A stretch of 64,000 nt of DNA from Nocardia cerradoensis NBRC 101014 (GCF_000308535.1 NZ_BAFW01000240.1:53553-117552), one strand, 5' to 3'; positions 24,406-32,499 are shown, counted from the stretch's first letter. Notes: generated by a model from the sequence alone, not told the origin. Program-made: numbers and translations.

Positions 24406-24891
24406 ATGGCGACACCCCTGGCGTACACAGCTCACTACGCGCACCCCGCCGCGGCGGTGCGTGCTGCGCTCGCCGACGAGCAGTACTGGAAGGACCGCGT
24501 CGAGGAGGTCGGCGGGCCCGGTGCGCGGCTGGACTCCTTCTCGGCCGACGGTGATCGGCTCCGCGTGGAGATGGTGCAGACCATCCCCGCCTCCGAACTG
24601 CCCCCCGCCATCACCTCGGTGCGCCCGGGCGATCTGATCATCCCGCGTACCGAGAACTACGAGGGCCTGTCCGGCGTTTTCGAAGCCCACGTCGAGGGTG
24701 CGCCCGCGAAGGTGCGCGGCACGGTCACCCTGACCGGTTCCGGCACGGCCTCCCAGGCTGTCGTCGACGGCTCGGTCGAGGTGACGATCCCGTTGTTCGG
24801 CAAGAAGATCGAGGCCGTGGTGGCCGAGAAACTGCTGGAACTGCTGGCCTCGGAGACCGAGTTCACCAACACCTGGATCACCAACCACTGA
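24406..24891 (+). CDS. DUF2505 protein (Rv0481c-like), copy 1
   Basis: 161 residues, cytoplasmic. YTAHYAHPAAAVRAALADEQYW, RVEMVQTIPASELPPAI, IPRTENYEGL and the C-terminal KKIEAVVAEKLLELLASETEF are the DUF2505 pattern, related to the SRPBCC/START-like ligand-binding fold. It is divergent from murB as in mycobacteria. Function unknown; a hydrophobic ligand is plausible from the fold. A paralogue follows 37 nt downstream on the same strand. Confidence 0.85.
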   Translation: MATPLAYTAHYAHPAAAVRAALADEQYWKDRVEEVGGPGARLDSFSADGDRLRVEMVQTIPASELPPAITSVRPGDLIIPRTENYEGLSGVFEAHVEGAPAKVRGTVTLTGSGTASQAVVDGSVEVTIPLFGKKIEAVVAEKLLELLASETEFTNTWITNH

Positions 24892-24905
24892 TCCGGACGC
24901 GCGCC

Positions 24906-24928
24906 GGGGACCAGTACCCTGGTCCCCC
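24906..24928 (+). promoter_or_regulatory. -10 box inside a perfect palindrome, DUF2505 copy 2
   Basis: GGGGACCA (24906-24913) and TGGTCCCC (24920-24927) are perfect 8-bp inverted arms. The -10-like TACCCT (24915-24920) lies in the 6-nt loop and first arm base, 8 nt before ATG 24929. It may be an operator that covers the -10 box or an RNA hairpin ahead of the start. Confidence 0.5.
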
Positions 24929-25444
24929 ATGGCCCGCCGACTGGACTATTCCGCTCGCTACCCGCTGCACACCACCGAAGAGGTGTACGCGGCGCTGTCC
25001 AACCGTGCCTACTGGGACGCGCGGATGGAGGAGATGCGCAAACACTCGCCGAACGAGGTGGTCCACCTGCAGGCCGACGGGGACGGCATCGAACTCGAAC
25101 TCCGCCACATCCTGCCGCGCGACATGCTGCCCGAGATCGCGCAGACCGTGATGCGCAAGGATCTCGTGATCACCCGCAAGGAGAGCTACGGGCCGTTCGG
25201 CCCCGAGGTGGAGGGCGAGTTCAGCGCGTCGGTTCCGGCCGGTCCGGGCACGCTGACCGGCACCGTGCGCTTGTTTCCCACCGAGACCGGCTGCACCCTG
25301 CGCACCTCACCCGTGGCGAAGGTCTTCATTCCGATGCTGGGCCCCAAACTCGAGCAGATGATGCTGGTCAACCTCGTCGACCTGTTCCGCGCCGAAGCCG
25401 AATTCACCCAGCAGTGGCTGGAAGAGCAGCGCCCGACGGCCTGA
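24929..25444 (+). CDS. DUF2505 protein, copy 2
   Basis: 171 residues, clearly paralogous to the gene before it: YSARYPLHTTEEVYAALSNRAYW, ELELRHILPRDMLPEIAQ, ITRKESYGPFG and PMLGPKLEQMMLVNLVDLF line up with copy 1 in order and spacing. There is no signal or TM. The tandem pair probably arose by duplication. It has its own promoter-like palindrome, so expression may differ from copy 1. Function unknown. Confidence 0.85.
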   Translation: MARRLDYSARYPLHTTEEVYAALSNRAYWDARMEEMRKHSPNEVVHLQADGDGIELELRHILPRDMLPEIAQTVMRKDLVITRKESYGPFGPEVEGEFSASVPAGPGTLTGTVRLFPTETGCTLRTSPVAKVFIPMLGPKLEQMMLVNLVDLFRAEAEFTQQWLEEQRPTA

Positions 25445-25478
25445 GTTCGTTGTTCCACCGCACACCCGCGTCACCGCG

Positions 25479-26264
25479 ATGAGACCGCATGCCCGGACCG
25501 CGCCGGTGGGCGCCATCACGCGCGGAACCACCGGAATCAACCGGCTGCGCCGCAGCGACCGCTGGCTGATCCACGACCCGCTGGTGGTGCGGCGACTGCG
25601 ATCGGCCGCGGATCCGCTGGTGGTCGACCTGGGCTACGGGGCGAGTCCGGTGACCACGCTGGAGTTGGCGGCGCGGCTCCGCCGGGTTCGCGGCGATATG
25701 CGCGTGGTCGGTCTGGAGATCGATCCCGCACGCGTCGTTCCCGATCGCGACGGCGTGCGCTTCGCCCGGGGCGGATTCGAACTCGCGGGCCTGCGGCCGG
25801 TACTGGTGCGGGCGTTCAACGTGCTGCGGCAATACGACGAGAGCGAGGTCGCGGGAGCGTGGGCGACCATTCTCGGCGGATCCGCGCCCGAGGGTCTGCT
25901 GCTCGAAGGCACCTGCGACGAACTGGGCCGGCGCTGCGCGTGGATTCTGCTCGACCGCGAGGGCCCGATCTCGCTGACGCTGGCCTGGGATCCGTTCGCC
26001 GTCGACAAACCCTCCGATATCGCCGAACGCCTGCCGAAGGCGCTGATCCACCGCAATATCCCCGGCGAACGCGTGCACACGCTGCTGACCGCCGCCGACC
26101 GGGCGTGGTCACATGCCGCGCCGATGGCGGTGTACGGTCCGCGCGTGCGCTGGCGGGCGGCGGCGCAACTGTTGCGCGAGCAGGGTTTTCCGGTCCGGAA
26201 CTATCGCCGCCGGATGCGTGACTGTGTGCTCTCGGTCCCGTGGGAGTGCGTGCGGCCCGGCTGA
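25479..26264 (+). CDS. Class I SAM-dependent methyltransferase-like protein
   Basis: 261 residues. TTGINRLRRSDRWLIHDP opens the protein; VVDLGYGASPVTTLELA is SAM motif I (with an unusual LGYGASP loop), VVGLEIDPARV is motif II, then RAFNVLRQYDESEVAGAW and GLLLEGTCDELGRR. The target is unknown. It follows the DUF2505 pair by 34 nt and is probably co-transcribed. Rv0480c, an amidohydrolase in the mycobacterial order, is missing at this place. Confidence 0.7.
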   Translation: MRPHARTAPVGAITRGTTGINRLRRSDRWLIHDPLVVRRLRSAADPLVVDLGYGASPVTTLELAARLRRVRGDMRVVGLEIDPARVVPDRDGVRFARGGFELAGLRPVLVRAFNVLRQYDESEVAGAWATILGGSAPEGLLLEGTCDELGRRCAWILLDREGPISLTLAWDPFAVDKPSDIAERLPKALIHRNIPGERVHTLLTAADRAWSHAAPMAVYGPRVRWRAAAQLLREQGFPVRNYRRRMRDCVLSVPWECVRPG

Positions 26265-26306
26265 TTTCGTGTCTCCCGCGGCCGCACGACGAGGGTGCTG
26301 CTCGCC

Positions 26307-26930
26307 CTAGGCCGCGGCGAGGGCGCGGCGCACCCGCGCGGCCGCATGCGGCGCCAAACCCGCACTCGCCGAAGCGATTTCGTGTGGAATGCAGCGATGG
26401 ATGGCGACCGCGTCGGCGACCACCTCGTCCAGCGCGCCCTGACCGATCCCGGTCTCGGCGAGATCGAGGACGGTCCGCACGGGCGTGGTCACCAGGAACG
26501 CACCGGCCGATTCCACATCACCGCGGTGCAGATCGCGGCGCAGGACCACCAGCCGGGGCGCCGCGGGCGGGCGGCCCGCACTCGCGGACAGGTGCAGGAA
26601 GCGCGGGCGCAGCCGGCCCAGGCCGTGCAGTTCGGCGGCACTGTGGTGGGAGACGGCCGCGGCGCCGTCGAACCAGGCCGCCCACATGGCGTATTCGTCG
26701 AGTGGGCCGTCCGGCCAATCGGCCATGCGCAGGATGCCGAGGCCGACGCGGATCACCGAACCGTCGGAGAGGGCGCCGCGGATGCGCTGCTCGCATCCGG
26801 CACGCAATACGATGCGCGTGGTGAAGTATCCGGCGTGCCGATCGGCGAGCCGGCGCAGCACCCACCACCCTTGCTCGGAATCCCCCGGTCGGCGCGCAGC
26901 CGCGGCATCTCCTGGATCGTGCGCGGACAT
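26307..26930 (-). CDS. AbiEi-type antitoxin/regulator domain protein, orphan
   Basis: 207 residues. The N-terminal winged helix (VLRRLADRHAGYFTTRIVLRAG, then LSDGSVIRVGLGILRM) and the following region (AAVSHHSAAELHGL, LVTTPVRTVLDLAE) match AbiEi_4-type proteins of type IV toxin-antitoxin systems. No AbiEii nucleotidyltransferase is adjacent, so it is an orphan regulator as often seen in mycobacteria. ATG 26930 was chosen over the upstream frame because TAACCT lies 7 nt before it. Confidence 0.7.
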   Translation of the reverse strand: MSAHDPGDAAAARRPGDSEQGWWVLRRLADRHAGYFTTRIVLRAGCEQRIRGALSDGSVIRVGLGILRMADWPDGPLDEYAMWAAWFDGAAAVSHHSAAELHGLGRLRPRFLHLSASAGRPPAAPRLVVLRRDLHRGDVESAGAFLVTTPVRTVLDLAETGIGQGALDEVVADAVAIHRCIPHEIASASAGLAPHAAARVRRALAAA

Positions 26931-26937
26931 GGGGACC

Positions 26938-26943
26938 AGGTTA
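26938..26943 (-). promoter_or_regulatory. -10 box of the AbiEi-like gene (leaderless type)
   Basis: TAACCT on the reverse strand, 7 nt before ATG 26930. The run CCTGGTCCCCATG here is nearly the same as at the start of DUF2505 copy 2. Confidence 0.5.
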
Positions 26944-27045
26944 CGCCGGACCGATGTGCCGCATGTCACAATCGGAACTCTCTGCATGACAAGCCTCACA
27001 GGCTCCACAGAGCGGGCTCAGAAAGCTCGGGAAGAATCGGTTGCC

Positions 27046-27801
27046 ATGACCACTCCGGACACCGCGGTACCCGCTCCCGCACCGGCGGGTGAACCCCGAC
27101 GCCGCAACGGGCGGCGCATAGCACTGATCGTCGGACTCGTCGTGCTGCTCGCACTGGTCGGCACCGCGGCGGGCGCCGAAACCTATCTGCGGCACAAGAA
27201 TCAGCAGTGCATGGCCTCCCAGGTCGAGAAGGAGCTGGGGTCGAAGGTCGATGTGGGATTCGGGCCGAAGCCGTTGCTGCTCACCGCTGTCGACCACAAG
27301 GTCCAATACATCACCGTCGACAGCGACGATGCGAAGTTCGGCCCGGCCGTGGACATGAAGGTGCACGCCAAGCTCAACGACATCACCCTGCTCGACGGCG
27401 GGCGCGGCGGCGCGAAGGTCGGCAGCAGCTCCGCCGACGCGACCTGGAGCAACGAGGGCATCGCCCAGACCCTGACCGGTCTCGTCTCCGGCGTGGAATC
27501 GGACCCGGCCGGCGGCACCCTGGACGTCAAGGTGCTGGGCGGGATCGCCGATCTGAAGGTTCAGCCGCACATCGTGAACGGCAAGATCGAGGTCAGCACG
27601 CAGTCGGCGTCACTGCTCGGGCTGGGGCTGCCCACCGATCTGGTCGACAGCATCGTGCAGTCGATGACGCAGAGCCTGCAGAACTACCCGCTGGGTATGC
27701 AGCCGACCAGCGTGAAGGTCACCGACAACGGGATCTCGGTGTCGTTGCGCGGCGGGCCGACCACCCTGCAGGGCGGTGGCGACACTCAGATCCGCTGCTG
27801 A
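27046..27801 (+). CDS. LmeA-family phospholipid-binding protein (DUF2993, Rv0479c-like)
   Basis: 251 residues. A short basic cytoplasmic tail, one N-terminal TM (IALIVGLVVLLALVGTAAG) and a periplasmic DUF2993 domain with repeated beta patterns (VDVGFGPKPLLLTAV, ITLLDGGRGG, TLDVKVLGGIADLKV, YPLGMQPTSVKVTDNGISVS). LmeA of mycobacteria takes part in lipomannan mannosylation at the envelope, and this domain binds phospholipid. A role in envelope glycolipid synthesis is inferred. It is convergent with deoC (10 nt gap), as Rv0479c and Rv0478 are. Confidence 0.85.
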   Translation: MTTPDTAVPAPAPAGEPRRRNGRRIALIVGLVVLLALVGTAAGAETYLRHKNQQCMASQVEKELGSKVDVGFGPKPLLLTAVDHKVQYITVDSDDAKFGPAVDMKVHAKLNDITLLDGGRGGAKVGSSSADATWSNEGIAQTLTGLVSGVESDPAGGTLDVKVLGGIADLKVQPHIVNGKIEVSTQSASLLGLGLPTDLVDSIVQSMTQSLQNYPLGMQPTSVKVTDNGISVSLRGGPTTLQGGGDTQIRC

Positions 27802-27811
27802 TCGCCGGGCC

Positions 27812-28486
27812 CTACTCCGGGAAGCCGGCGAGGACGTCCGCCGAGCGGGACAACCCCAGCCGGGTCGCACCGGCGGCGATCAGTTCGGCGGCCGCGGCGG
27901 CGGTGCGAATGCCGCCGCTGGCCTTGATGCCGAGCCGCCCGCCCACGGTCTCGTGCATCAATCGCACGGCCCGCACCTCGGCTCCGCCCGCGGGGTGGAA
28001 TCCGGTGGAGGTCTTCACGAAGTCGGCGCCGGCGCGTTCGGCGGCGCGGCACACCTCGACGATCGCCGCATCGGACAGCGCCGCGGATTCCATGATCACC
28101 TTGAGCAGCGCCCGGTCCTCGACCGCCTCGCGCACGGTGACGATATCGGCGAGCACCGCGTTGTAGTCCCCCGCGATCGCCGCGCCGACATCGATCACCA
28201 TGTCGACCTCGGCCGCGCCCTGCTCCACCGCGAATCGCGCCTCGGCGCCCTTCACCAGGGAGTGGTGTTTCCCCGAGGGGAAGCCCGCGACCGTGGCGAC
28301 CGCCAGCCCGGGAGCGGTCACCGGCAGCATCGACGGCGACAGGCACACCGCGTAGACGCCCAGTGCGCGAGCCTCGGCGATGGTGTTCGCGACGTCGGCG
28401 GCGGTCGCCTCGGGGGCCAGCAGCGTGTGATCGATCATCGCGGCGACCTGGGCGCGGGTGTAGGCGGTGGGGGCGGTGTCGGACAT
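27812..28486 (-). CDS. deoC: Deoxyribose-phosphate aldolase
   Basis: 224 residues. IDHTLLAPEAT, VCLSPSMLP, VATVAGFPSG, EVDMVIDVGA and FVKTSTGFHPAGG (the Schiff-base Lys) with GIKASGGIRT (the second Lys) are all present. It cleaves deoxyribose-5-phosphate to glyceraldehyde-3-phosphate and acetaldehyde in deoxynucleoside catabolism. ATG 28486 is preferred over 28504 by homologue length. It is divergent from purU across 109 nt. Confidence 0.95.
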   Translation of the reverse strand: MSDTAPTAYTRAQVAAMIDHTLLAPEATAADVANTIAEARALGVYAVCLSPSMLPVTAPGLAVATVAGFPSGKHHSLVKGAEARFAVEQGAAEVDMVIDVGAAIAGDYNAVLADIVTVREAVEDRALLKVIMESAALSDAAIVEVCRAAERAGADFVKTSTGFHPAGGAEVRAVRLMHETVGGRLGIKASGGIRTAAAAAELIAAGATRLGLSRSADVLAGFPE

Positions 28487-28595
28487 GAGGACCAAGTCTG
28501 GCACAGCACGCGAATTCGATTACCCCGGACCGGCTTTGCGGCCCGCCGCCCGGGTGCCGTGATCGAACTGGGCGCGACCTGCGAGGATCGTGCGC

Positions 28596-29483
28596 ATGAG
28601 TGGCACCGTGTCAGCCGATGATCGGCGTTTCGTCCTGAGCCTGGGCTGTCCCGACCGACCGGGCATCATCGCCCGCATCACCTCGTTCATCGCCGAATTC
28701 GGCGGGTCGATCGTGGAGGCCGGTTATCACTCCGACCCCGACACCGGCTGGTTCTTCACCCGCCAGGCCATCGCGGCCGCGACGGTGCCGTTCGGCATCG
28801 ACGAGTTGCGCGAGCGGTTCACCGTCGTGGCCGCCGAACTGGGCCCGCAGACCGACTGGCAACTGCTGGATTCCGGGCGCCGCCGTCGCGCCGTCCTGCT
28901 GGTCAGCCGCGACGGGCACTGCCTGCACGATCTGCTCGGGCGGGCCGCCAGCGGTGAGTTGCCCGCCACCATCGAAGCGGTGATCGGCAACCATCCGGAT
29001 CTGGGCGAGATGACCCGCGCACACGGTATTCCGTTCCACCACGTGCCCTTTCCCGCCGATCCGGCCGAACGCGGCCCCGCCTTCGAGCAGGTACGCGAGC
29101 TCACCGACGCCCACGATCCGCATGCGGTGGTGCTGGCGCGGTTCATGCAGGTGCTGCCGGCCGACCTGTGTGAGCACTGGGCCGGGCGGGCGCTGAACAT
29201 CCATCACAGCTTCCTGCCCTCGTTCGTGGGGGCGCGGCCGTACCATCAGGCCTTCGCGCGCGGCGTGAAGCTGATCGGCGCCACCTGTCATTACGTCACC
29301 GCCGATCTGGATGCGGGGCCGATCATCGAACAGGACGTCAGCCGCATCGACCATGCCGACACCGTGCGTGACATGGTCCGGCAGGGCCGCGACATCGAAC
29401 GGGTGGTGCTGGCGCGCGGACTGCGCTGGCATCTGGAGGGGCGAGTACTGGTGCACGGGCGGCGCACCGTCGTGTTCTCCTAG
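28596..29483 (+). CDS. purU: Formyltetrahydrofolate deformylase
   Basis: 295 residues. An N-terminal ACT domain (LSLGCPDRPGIIARITSFIA) is followed by the formyltransferase-type catalytic domain with HHSFLPSFVGARPYHQAF, LIGATCHYVTADLDAGPII (catalytic Asn/His/Asp region). It hydrolyses 10-formyl-THF to formate and THF, supplying formate for purines. AGGA lies 8 nt before the ATG; GTG 28590 is an alternative. It is not part of the mycobacterial order at this place, so it is an insertion. Confidence 0.93.
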   Translation: MSGTVSADDRRFVLSLGCPDRPGIIARITSFIAEFGGSIVEAGYHSDPDTGWFFTRQAIAAATVPFGIDELRERFTVVAAELGPQTDWQLLDSGRRRRAVLLVSRDGHCLHDLLGRAASGELPATIEAVIGNHPDLGEMTRAHGIPFHHVPFPADPAERGPAFEQVRELTDAHDPHAVVLARFMQVLPADLCEHWAGRALNIHHSFLPSFVGARPYHQAFARGVKLIGATCHYVTADLDAGPIIEQDVSRIDHADTVRDMVRQGRDIERVVLARGLRWHLEGRVLVHGRRTVVFS

Positions 29484-29541
29484 CGGACCTTCTCGTTACG
29501 CGGCGGGCCAAGACCGGGCGCCCTTGACCGGCCTTGGCGGA

Positions 29542-29564
29542 CAACACGATTCAGCGTCGTGTTG
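29542..29564. terminator. Hairpin downstream of purU
   Basis: CAACACGA (29542-29549) pairs perfectly with TCGTGTTG (29557-29564) around a 7-nt loop, 58 nt after the purU stop. There is no T-run. Confidence 0.4.
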
Positions 29565-29700
29565 CCGTCCTCGCCGCGCGGAGCCGGCAGCGCGGCTCCG
29601 CTACGACAGGTCTCGTGGCGACTTCCCGATCCGAACGTGGGTCACCAGGATGCACCCGCGTCGCGGGTACGTCCAGCCCCGGCGGGCCGTCGCCGGGCGC

Positions 29701-30717
29701 TCAGCCCGCCACCGCACGGCGGCCGAAGCGAGTGACCTCGATCAATCGGCGCAGTTCGGCGTTGAACTCCGCGCTCGCTTCGATATTCGCCAGGTGTCCG
29801 GTGGCGAGGACCGAATAGCGATCCAGATTTCCCGCCGCGGCGAGCTCGTCGGCGATCTTGCGCGACATGCTCTCCGGCAGCAGATTGTCGTAGGCGCCGG
29901 CCATGACGCTGGTGGGGACGCACAGATTCGCTGCGGCGCCGTGGATTTCGAGTTCGATCAGCGCCAGTGCGTATTTCGCCCGCACCAGCGGACGGCACGA
30001 GCGCACGATCGAGAGGCCGAAATCCACCTGGTCCGCCGTGGCGTACCGATTCATGATGCGCGCCTTGAAGATTCCGCGCACCGGGGCGCCGGCCGGGAAC
30101 GGCACGGGCTGGCCGAACAGGGCACGTCCCAGCCAGTTGGGGGCGGGGACGATGTCGTTGAAGATGGGGAGTACTCGCGTTTCGGCGGCGATATCGCCCG
30201 CCGTCGTGGTGAGCAGCAGGGCCGCGCTCGCGCGCTGCGCCACCTGCTCCGGGTGGAATTTGGCCCAGGCCTGAATCGTGATGCCGCCCATACTGTGTCC
30301 CACCAGCACGGCCTTACGTCCCGCGGGCACCGCCGCGTCCAGGACGGCGCACAGATCGTCGGCGAGTTGTTCGGCGTCGAACCGGCCCGTTCCCAGGGTG
30401 CTGGCACCGTGACCGCGCTGGTCGAACGCGATGACGCGGTGGTCGCGGGCGAAGGCGTTGATCTGCGGGTTCCAGTACTCGAGGCAGCAGGACCAGCCGT
30501 GCACGAAGACGATCACATCGCCGTCGGCCGGGCCGTACGCGTGGACGCGCAGCCGGGCACCGTCGGTGGTCGTGACCGAGAGGACCTCGGCGTCGGGTGC
30601 GCAGTTCAACTCGGCCGTGCGGTAGGTCCGCGAACGCATCTTCGCGCGATATCCGCCGGTCAGCGCGCCGATGCCGGTCCGTAGATCGGCAACGTTCTCG
30701 GGCAGGTTCACCAGCAT
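29701..30717 (-). CDS. Alpha/beta hydrolase A of a duplicated pair
   Basis: 338 residues. VFVHGWSCCLEYWNPQINAF (oxyanion loop), AFDQRGHGAST, LVGHSMGGITIQAW (nucleophile elbow), AGAYDNLLP (acid) and LATGHLANIE (His) form the hydrolase core. There is no signal peptide. It is strongly similar to the gene upstream of it on the same strand, including the shared WNPQINAF and TIQAW stretches. The ATG 30717 has AAAGGAG 6-7 nt upstream; the same leader (ACACAAAGGAGTG) precedes its paralogue. The upstream palindrome probably ties it to the Xre regulator at 33177-33794. Confidence 0.88.
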   Translation of the reverse strand: MLVNLPENVADLRTGIGALTGGYRAKMRSRTYRTAELNCAPDAEVLSVTTTDGARLRVHAYGPADGDVIVFVHGWSCCLEYWNPQINAFARDHRVIAFDQRGHGASTLGTGRFDAEQLADDLCAVLDAAVPAGRKAVLVGHSMGGITIQAWAKFHPEQVAQRASAALLLTTTAGDIAAETRVLPIFNDIVPAPNWLGRALFGQPVPFPAGAPVRGIFKARIMNRYATADQVDFGLSIVRSCRPLVRAKYALALIELEIHGAAANLCVPTSVMAGAYDNLLPESMSRKIADELAAAGNLDRYSVLATGHLANIEASAEFNAELRRLIEVTRFGRRAVAG

Positions 30718-30763
30718 GAGCACTCCTTTGTGTCCTACCGCACGTTACCGCGCTAGCAACGGC

Positions 30764-30779
30764 GCTTGCTAGTGCAAGC
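30764..30779. promoter_or_regulatory. Operator palindrome 1 (hydrolase A)
   Basis: GCTTGC-TAGT-GCAAGC, a perfect inverted repeat 46 bp upstream of the hydrolase A start. The 16 bp are identical to those upstream of hydrolase B. Confidence 0.75.
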
Positions 30780-30972
30780 AGCGAAGAATTTCCGGTTTAG
30801 CCCTTTTGTCCGGCAAAGCGGCACCTCAGCGCTGCTCGCATCCCCGCACACACCGAATACCCATTCCGCCCAACGGCATTCACGGCCGCCGGCGCAACGT
30901 CCCACTACCCGCATCTATCGCCCGGCGCCACGCAAGTGCTACGCAGAATTCGCTACATGATTGCCGAACTCG

Positions 30973-32001
30973 CTACGCGGTGGCCTCGCGCATGCGCCGC
31001 GCGGCATAGGTTTCGGCCAGCACCTCGGCGAGTTCGTCGTTGAACGCCTCGTATGCCTCGACGTTGCCCAAGTGTCCGGTGGGCAGCTCGACCAGCTTGC
31101 GGAACGCGCCGACCGAGCGCAGTTCCTCGGTCAGGCGCTCGGAGTGCACCGGCGGCGTCATATCGTCCGCGGAACCGGCGATCACCGTGGTCGGCACCGT
31201 CAGGCAGCGGGTACAGCTCTGCAGGGCCAGTTCGGCCAGGAGGAAACCGAAGTGCGAACGCACCATCGCGGGGCACGAGCGCACGATCGCCAGGGCGAAG
31301 TCGACCACCTCACCGGTGGAGGCCAGACTCATGATCTGGCGGCGGAAGATCCACTTCACCGGCCCGATCGGCGGGAACACCACCGGCAGGCCGAGCCCGA
31401 GGCGACCGACCGGGAACGGCAGCGCGAGCGGACCGCGGTTGAACCGCGGGACCACGGTGGTCTCGGCGATCAGATCGCCGGAGGCGGTATTGGCCAGCAC
31501 CACCGCATCGGCCCGCGCGGCGACCTGGCGCGGATATCGGCCGGCCCAGGCCTGAATGGTCATCCCGCCGAGACTGTGCCCCACCAGGACCGCACGCTGA
31601 CCGGGACGCAGGGTGGCGTCCAGCACGGCCGCGAGATCGTCGGCCAGCAGGTCGGTGGTCAGCGGCGCGGTGCCGGATTCGCTCTCGCCGTGACCGCGCT
31701 GGTCGTAGGCGATCACGCGGTAGTCGCCGGCGAAGGCGTTGATCTGGGGATTCCAGTATTCGATGCAGCAGGTCCAGCCGTGCGCCAGCACGATCGCCTC
31801 GCCGTCGGCGGGACCGTAGCTGTGCACGCGCAGCCGGGCACCGTCGGAGGCGGTCACCGTGGTCACCTCACACGGCACCGCGGGCGAATTCAGTGCGGGC
31901 AGGTCGTAGGACCGGGTGCGCAGGGCGGCGCGATGGGCGGACAGCAGCCCACGGAGACGCTCCGCGATCCCCGCCACCGTGCTGGGCAACGTTGCCTGCA
32001 T
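30973..32001 (-). CDS. Alpha/beta hydrolase B of a duplicated pair
   Basis: 342 residues. Same layout as hydrolase A: VLAHGWTCCIEYWNPQINAF, AYDQRGHGES, LVGHSLGGMTIQAW, AGSADDMTPP and LPTGHLGNVEAYE. A second shared region (ALAIVRSCPAMVR versus its counterpart in A) shows the similarity extends over the whole length. ATG 32001 has AAAGGAG upstream. It is separated from A by 255 nt with its own operator, so the two are probably transcribed separately yet regulated together. Substrate unknown. Confidence 0.88.
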   Translation of the reverse strand: MQATLPSTVAGIAERLRGLLSAHRAALRTRSYDLPALNSPAVPCEVTTVTASDGARLRVHSYGPADGEAIVLAHGWTCCIEYWNPQINAFAGDYRVIAYDQRGHGESESGTAPLTTDLLADDLAAVLDATLRPGQRAVLVGHSLGGMTIQAWAGRYPRQVAARADAVVLANTASGDLIAETTVVPRFNRGPLALPFPVGRLGLGLPVVFPPIGPVKWIFRRQIMSLASTGEVVDFALAIVRSCPAMVRSHFGFLLAELALQSCTRCLTVPTTVIAGSADDMTPPVHSERLTEELRSVGAFRKLVELPTGHLGNVEAYEAFNDELAEVLAETYAARRMREATA

Positions 32002-32019
32002 GAGAACACTCCTTTGTGT

Positions 32020-32040
32020 GTTACTGATCGATACAGTAAC
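32020..32040. promoter_or_regulatory. Second inverted repeat in the hydrolase B leader
   Basis: GTTACTG (32020-32026) and CAGTAAC (32034-32040) with a 7-bp centre. It lies between the palindrome and the ribosome site of hydrolase B, and hydrolase A has no exact copy. Confidence 0.45.
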
Positions 32041-32054
32041 CCGAAGGAGTGGGT

Positions 32055-32070
32055 GCTTGCTAGTGCAAGC
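32055..32070. promoter_or_regulatory. Operator palindrome 2 (hydrolase B)
   Basis: GCTTGC-TAGT-GCAAGC, identical to palindrome 1, with GT before it (GTGCTTGC). It is 53 bp upstream of the hydrolase B start. Confidence 0.75.
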
Positions 32071-32085
32071 GCGGGGACGGCGGGT

Positions 32086-32382
32086 TCACCAGCGTGGACC
32101 GCGCTGAATTTCGTCGACCTTCGGCCGCACATCGGCCAGATAGATGCCCGTGGCGATCACCGCGGCGATCCCCAGCAGGCCGACCGGCGTGCGGGCGAGC
32201 AGCAGGAAGCCGAGGGCGACCGCGAGGATGGAGACCCAGATCGGCTTGGTGAGCTTGTCCACGGCCGTGAACGCGTCGGCACGCTGCCGAATCGCGTGCA
32301 CCAGCGCGAAGATGGTCGCGGCCATCGCGGCGAGCCAGAGCAGCCACAGGATTGCACTAGTCAGCTGGTACACAGCACCCAT
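32086..32382 (-). CDS. DUF2516 membrane protein (Rv0476-like)
   Basis: 98 residues with three hydrophobic segments (ILWLLWLAAMAATIFALVHA, ILAVALGFLLLA, LLGIAAVIATGIYL) and a polar RQRADAFTAVDKLTKPIW loop that is typical of DUF2516. Function unknown. It lies after hbhA on the same strand, as in mycobacteria, but two strong hairpins lie in between and the second ends only 7 nt before the ATG, so its ribosome site may be sequestered. Confidence 0.85.
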   Translation of the reverse strand: MGAVYQLTSAILWLLWLAAMAATIFALVHAIRQRADAFTAVDKLTKPIWVSILAVALGFLLLARTPVGLLGIAAVIATGIYLADVRPKVDEIQRGPRW

Positions 32383-32389
32383 GATAGAA

Positions 32390-32427
32390 GCAACGCCCGC
32401 ATGCGGCAGTGCGCATGCGGGCGTTGC
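32390..32427 (-). terminator. Perfect 16-bp hairpin ahead of the DUF2516 start
   Basis: GCAACGCCCGCATGCG (32390-32405) pairs perfectly with CGCATGCGGGCGTTGC (32412-32427), loop 6 nt. On the reverse strand it is followed by TTCTATC and then the ATG at 32382. It may act as terminator of hbhA, as an attenuator, or as an RNA structure controlling translation. Confidence 0.7.
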
Positions 32428-32428
32428 G

Positions 32429-32450
32429 GGATCCGGTACGACCCGGATCC
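32429..32450 (-). terminator. 8-bp hairpin downstream of hbhA
   Basis: GGATCCGG (32429-32436) and CCGGATCC (32443-32450) with a 6-nt loop, 49 nt after the hbhA stop and directly adjacent to the 16-bp hairpin. Together they look like a tandem terminator. Confidence 0.6.
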
Positions 32451-32499
32451 GTGTGACGGTTCCGGATTACCCCTCGGCCGGTCTTCTCCTGCGGCCGAA

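Noticed and set aside
26307..26930. Complete type IV toxin-antitoxin system
   Set aside because: No AbiEii-type toxin gene on either side; only the AbiEi-like protein is present.
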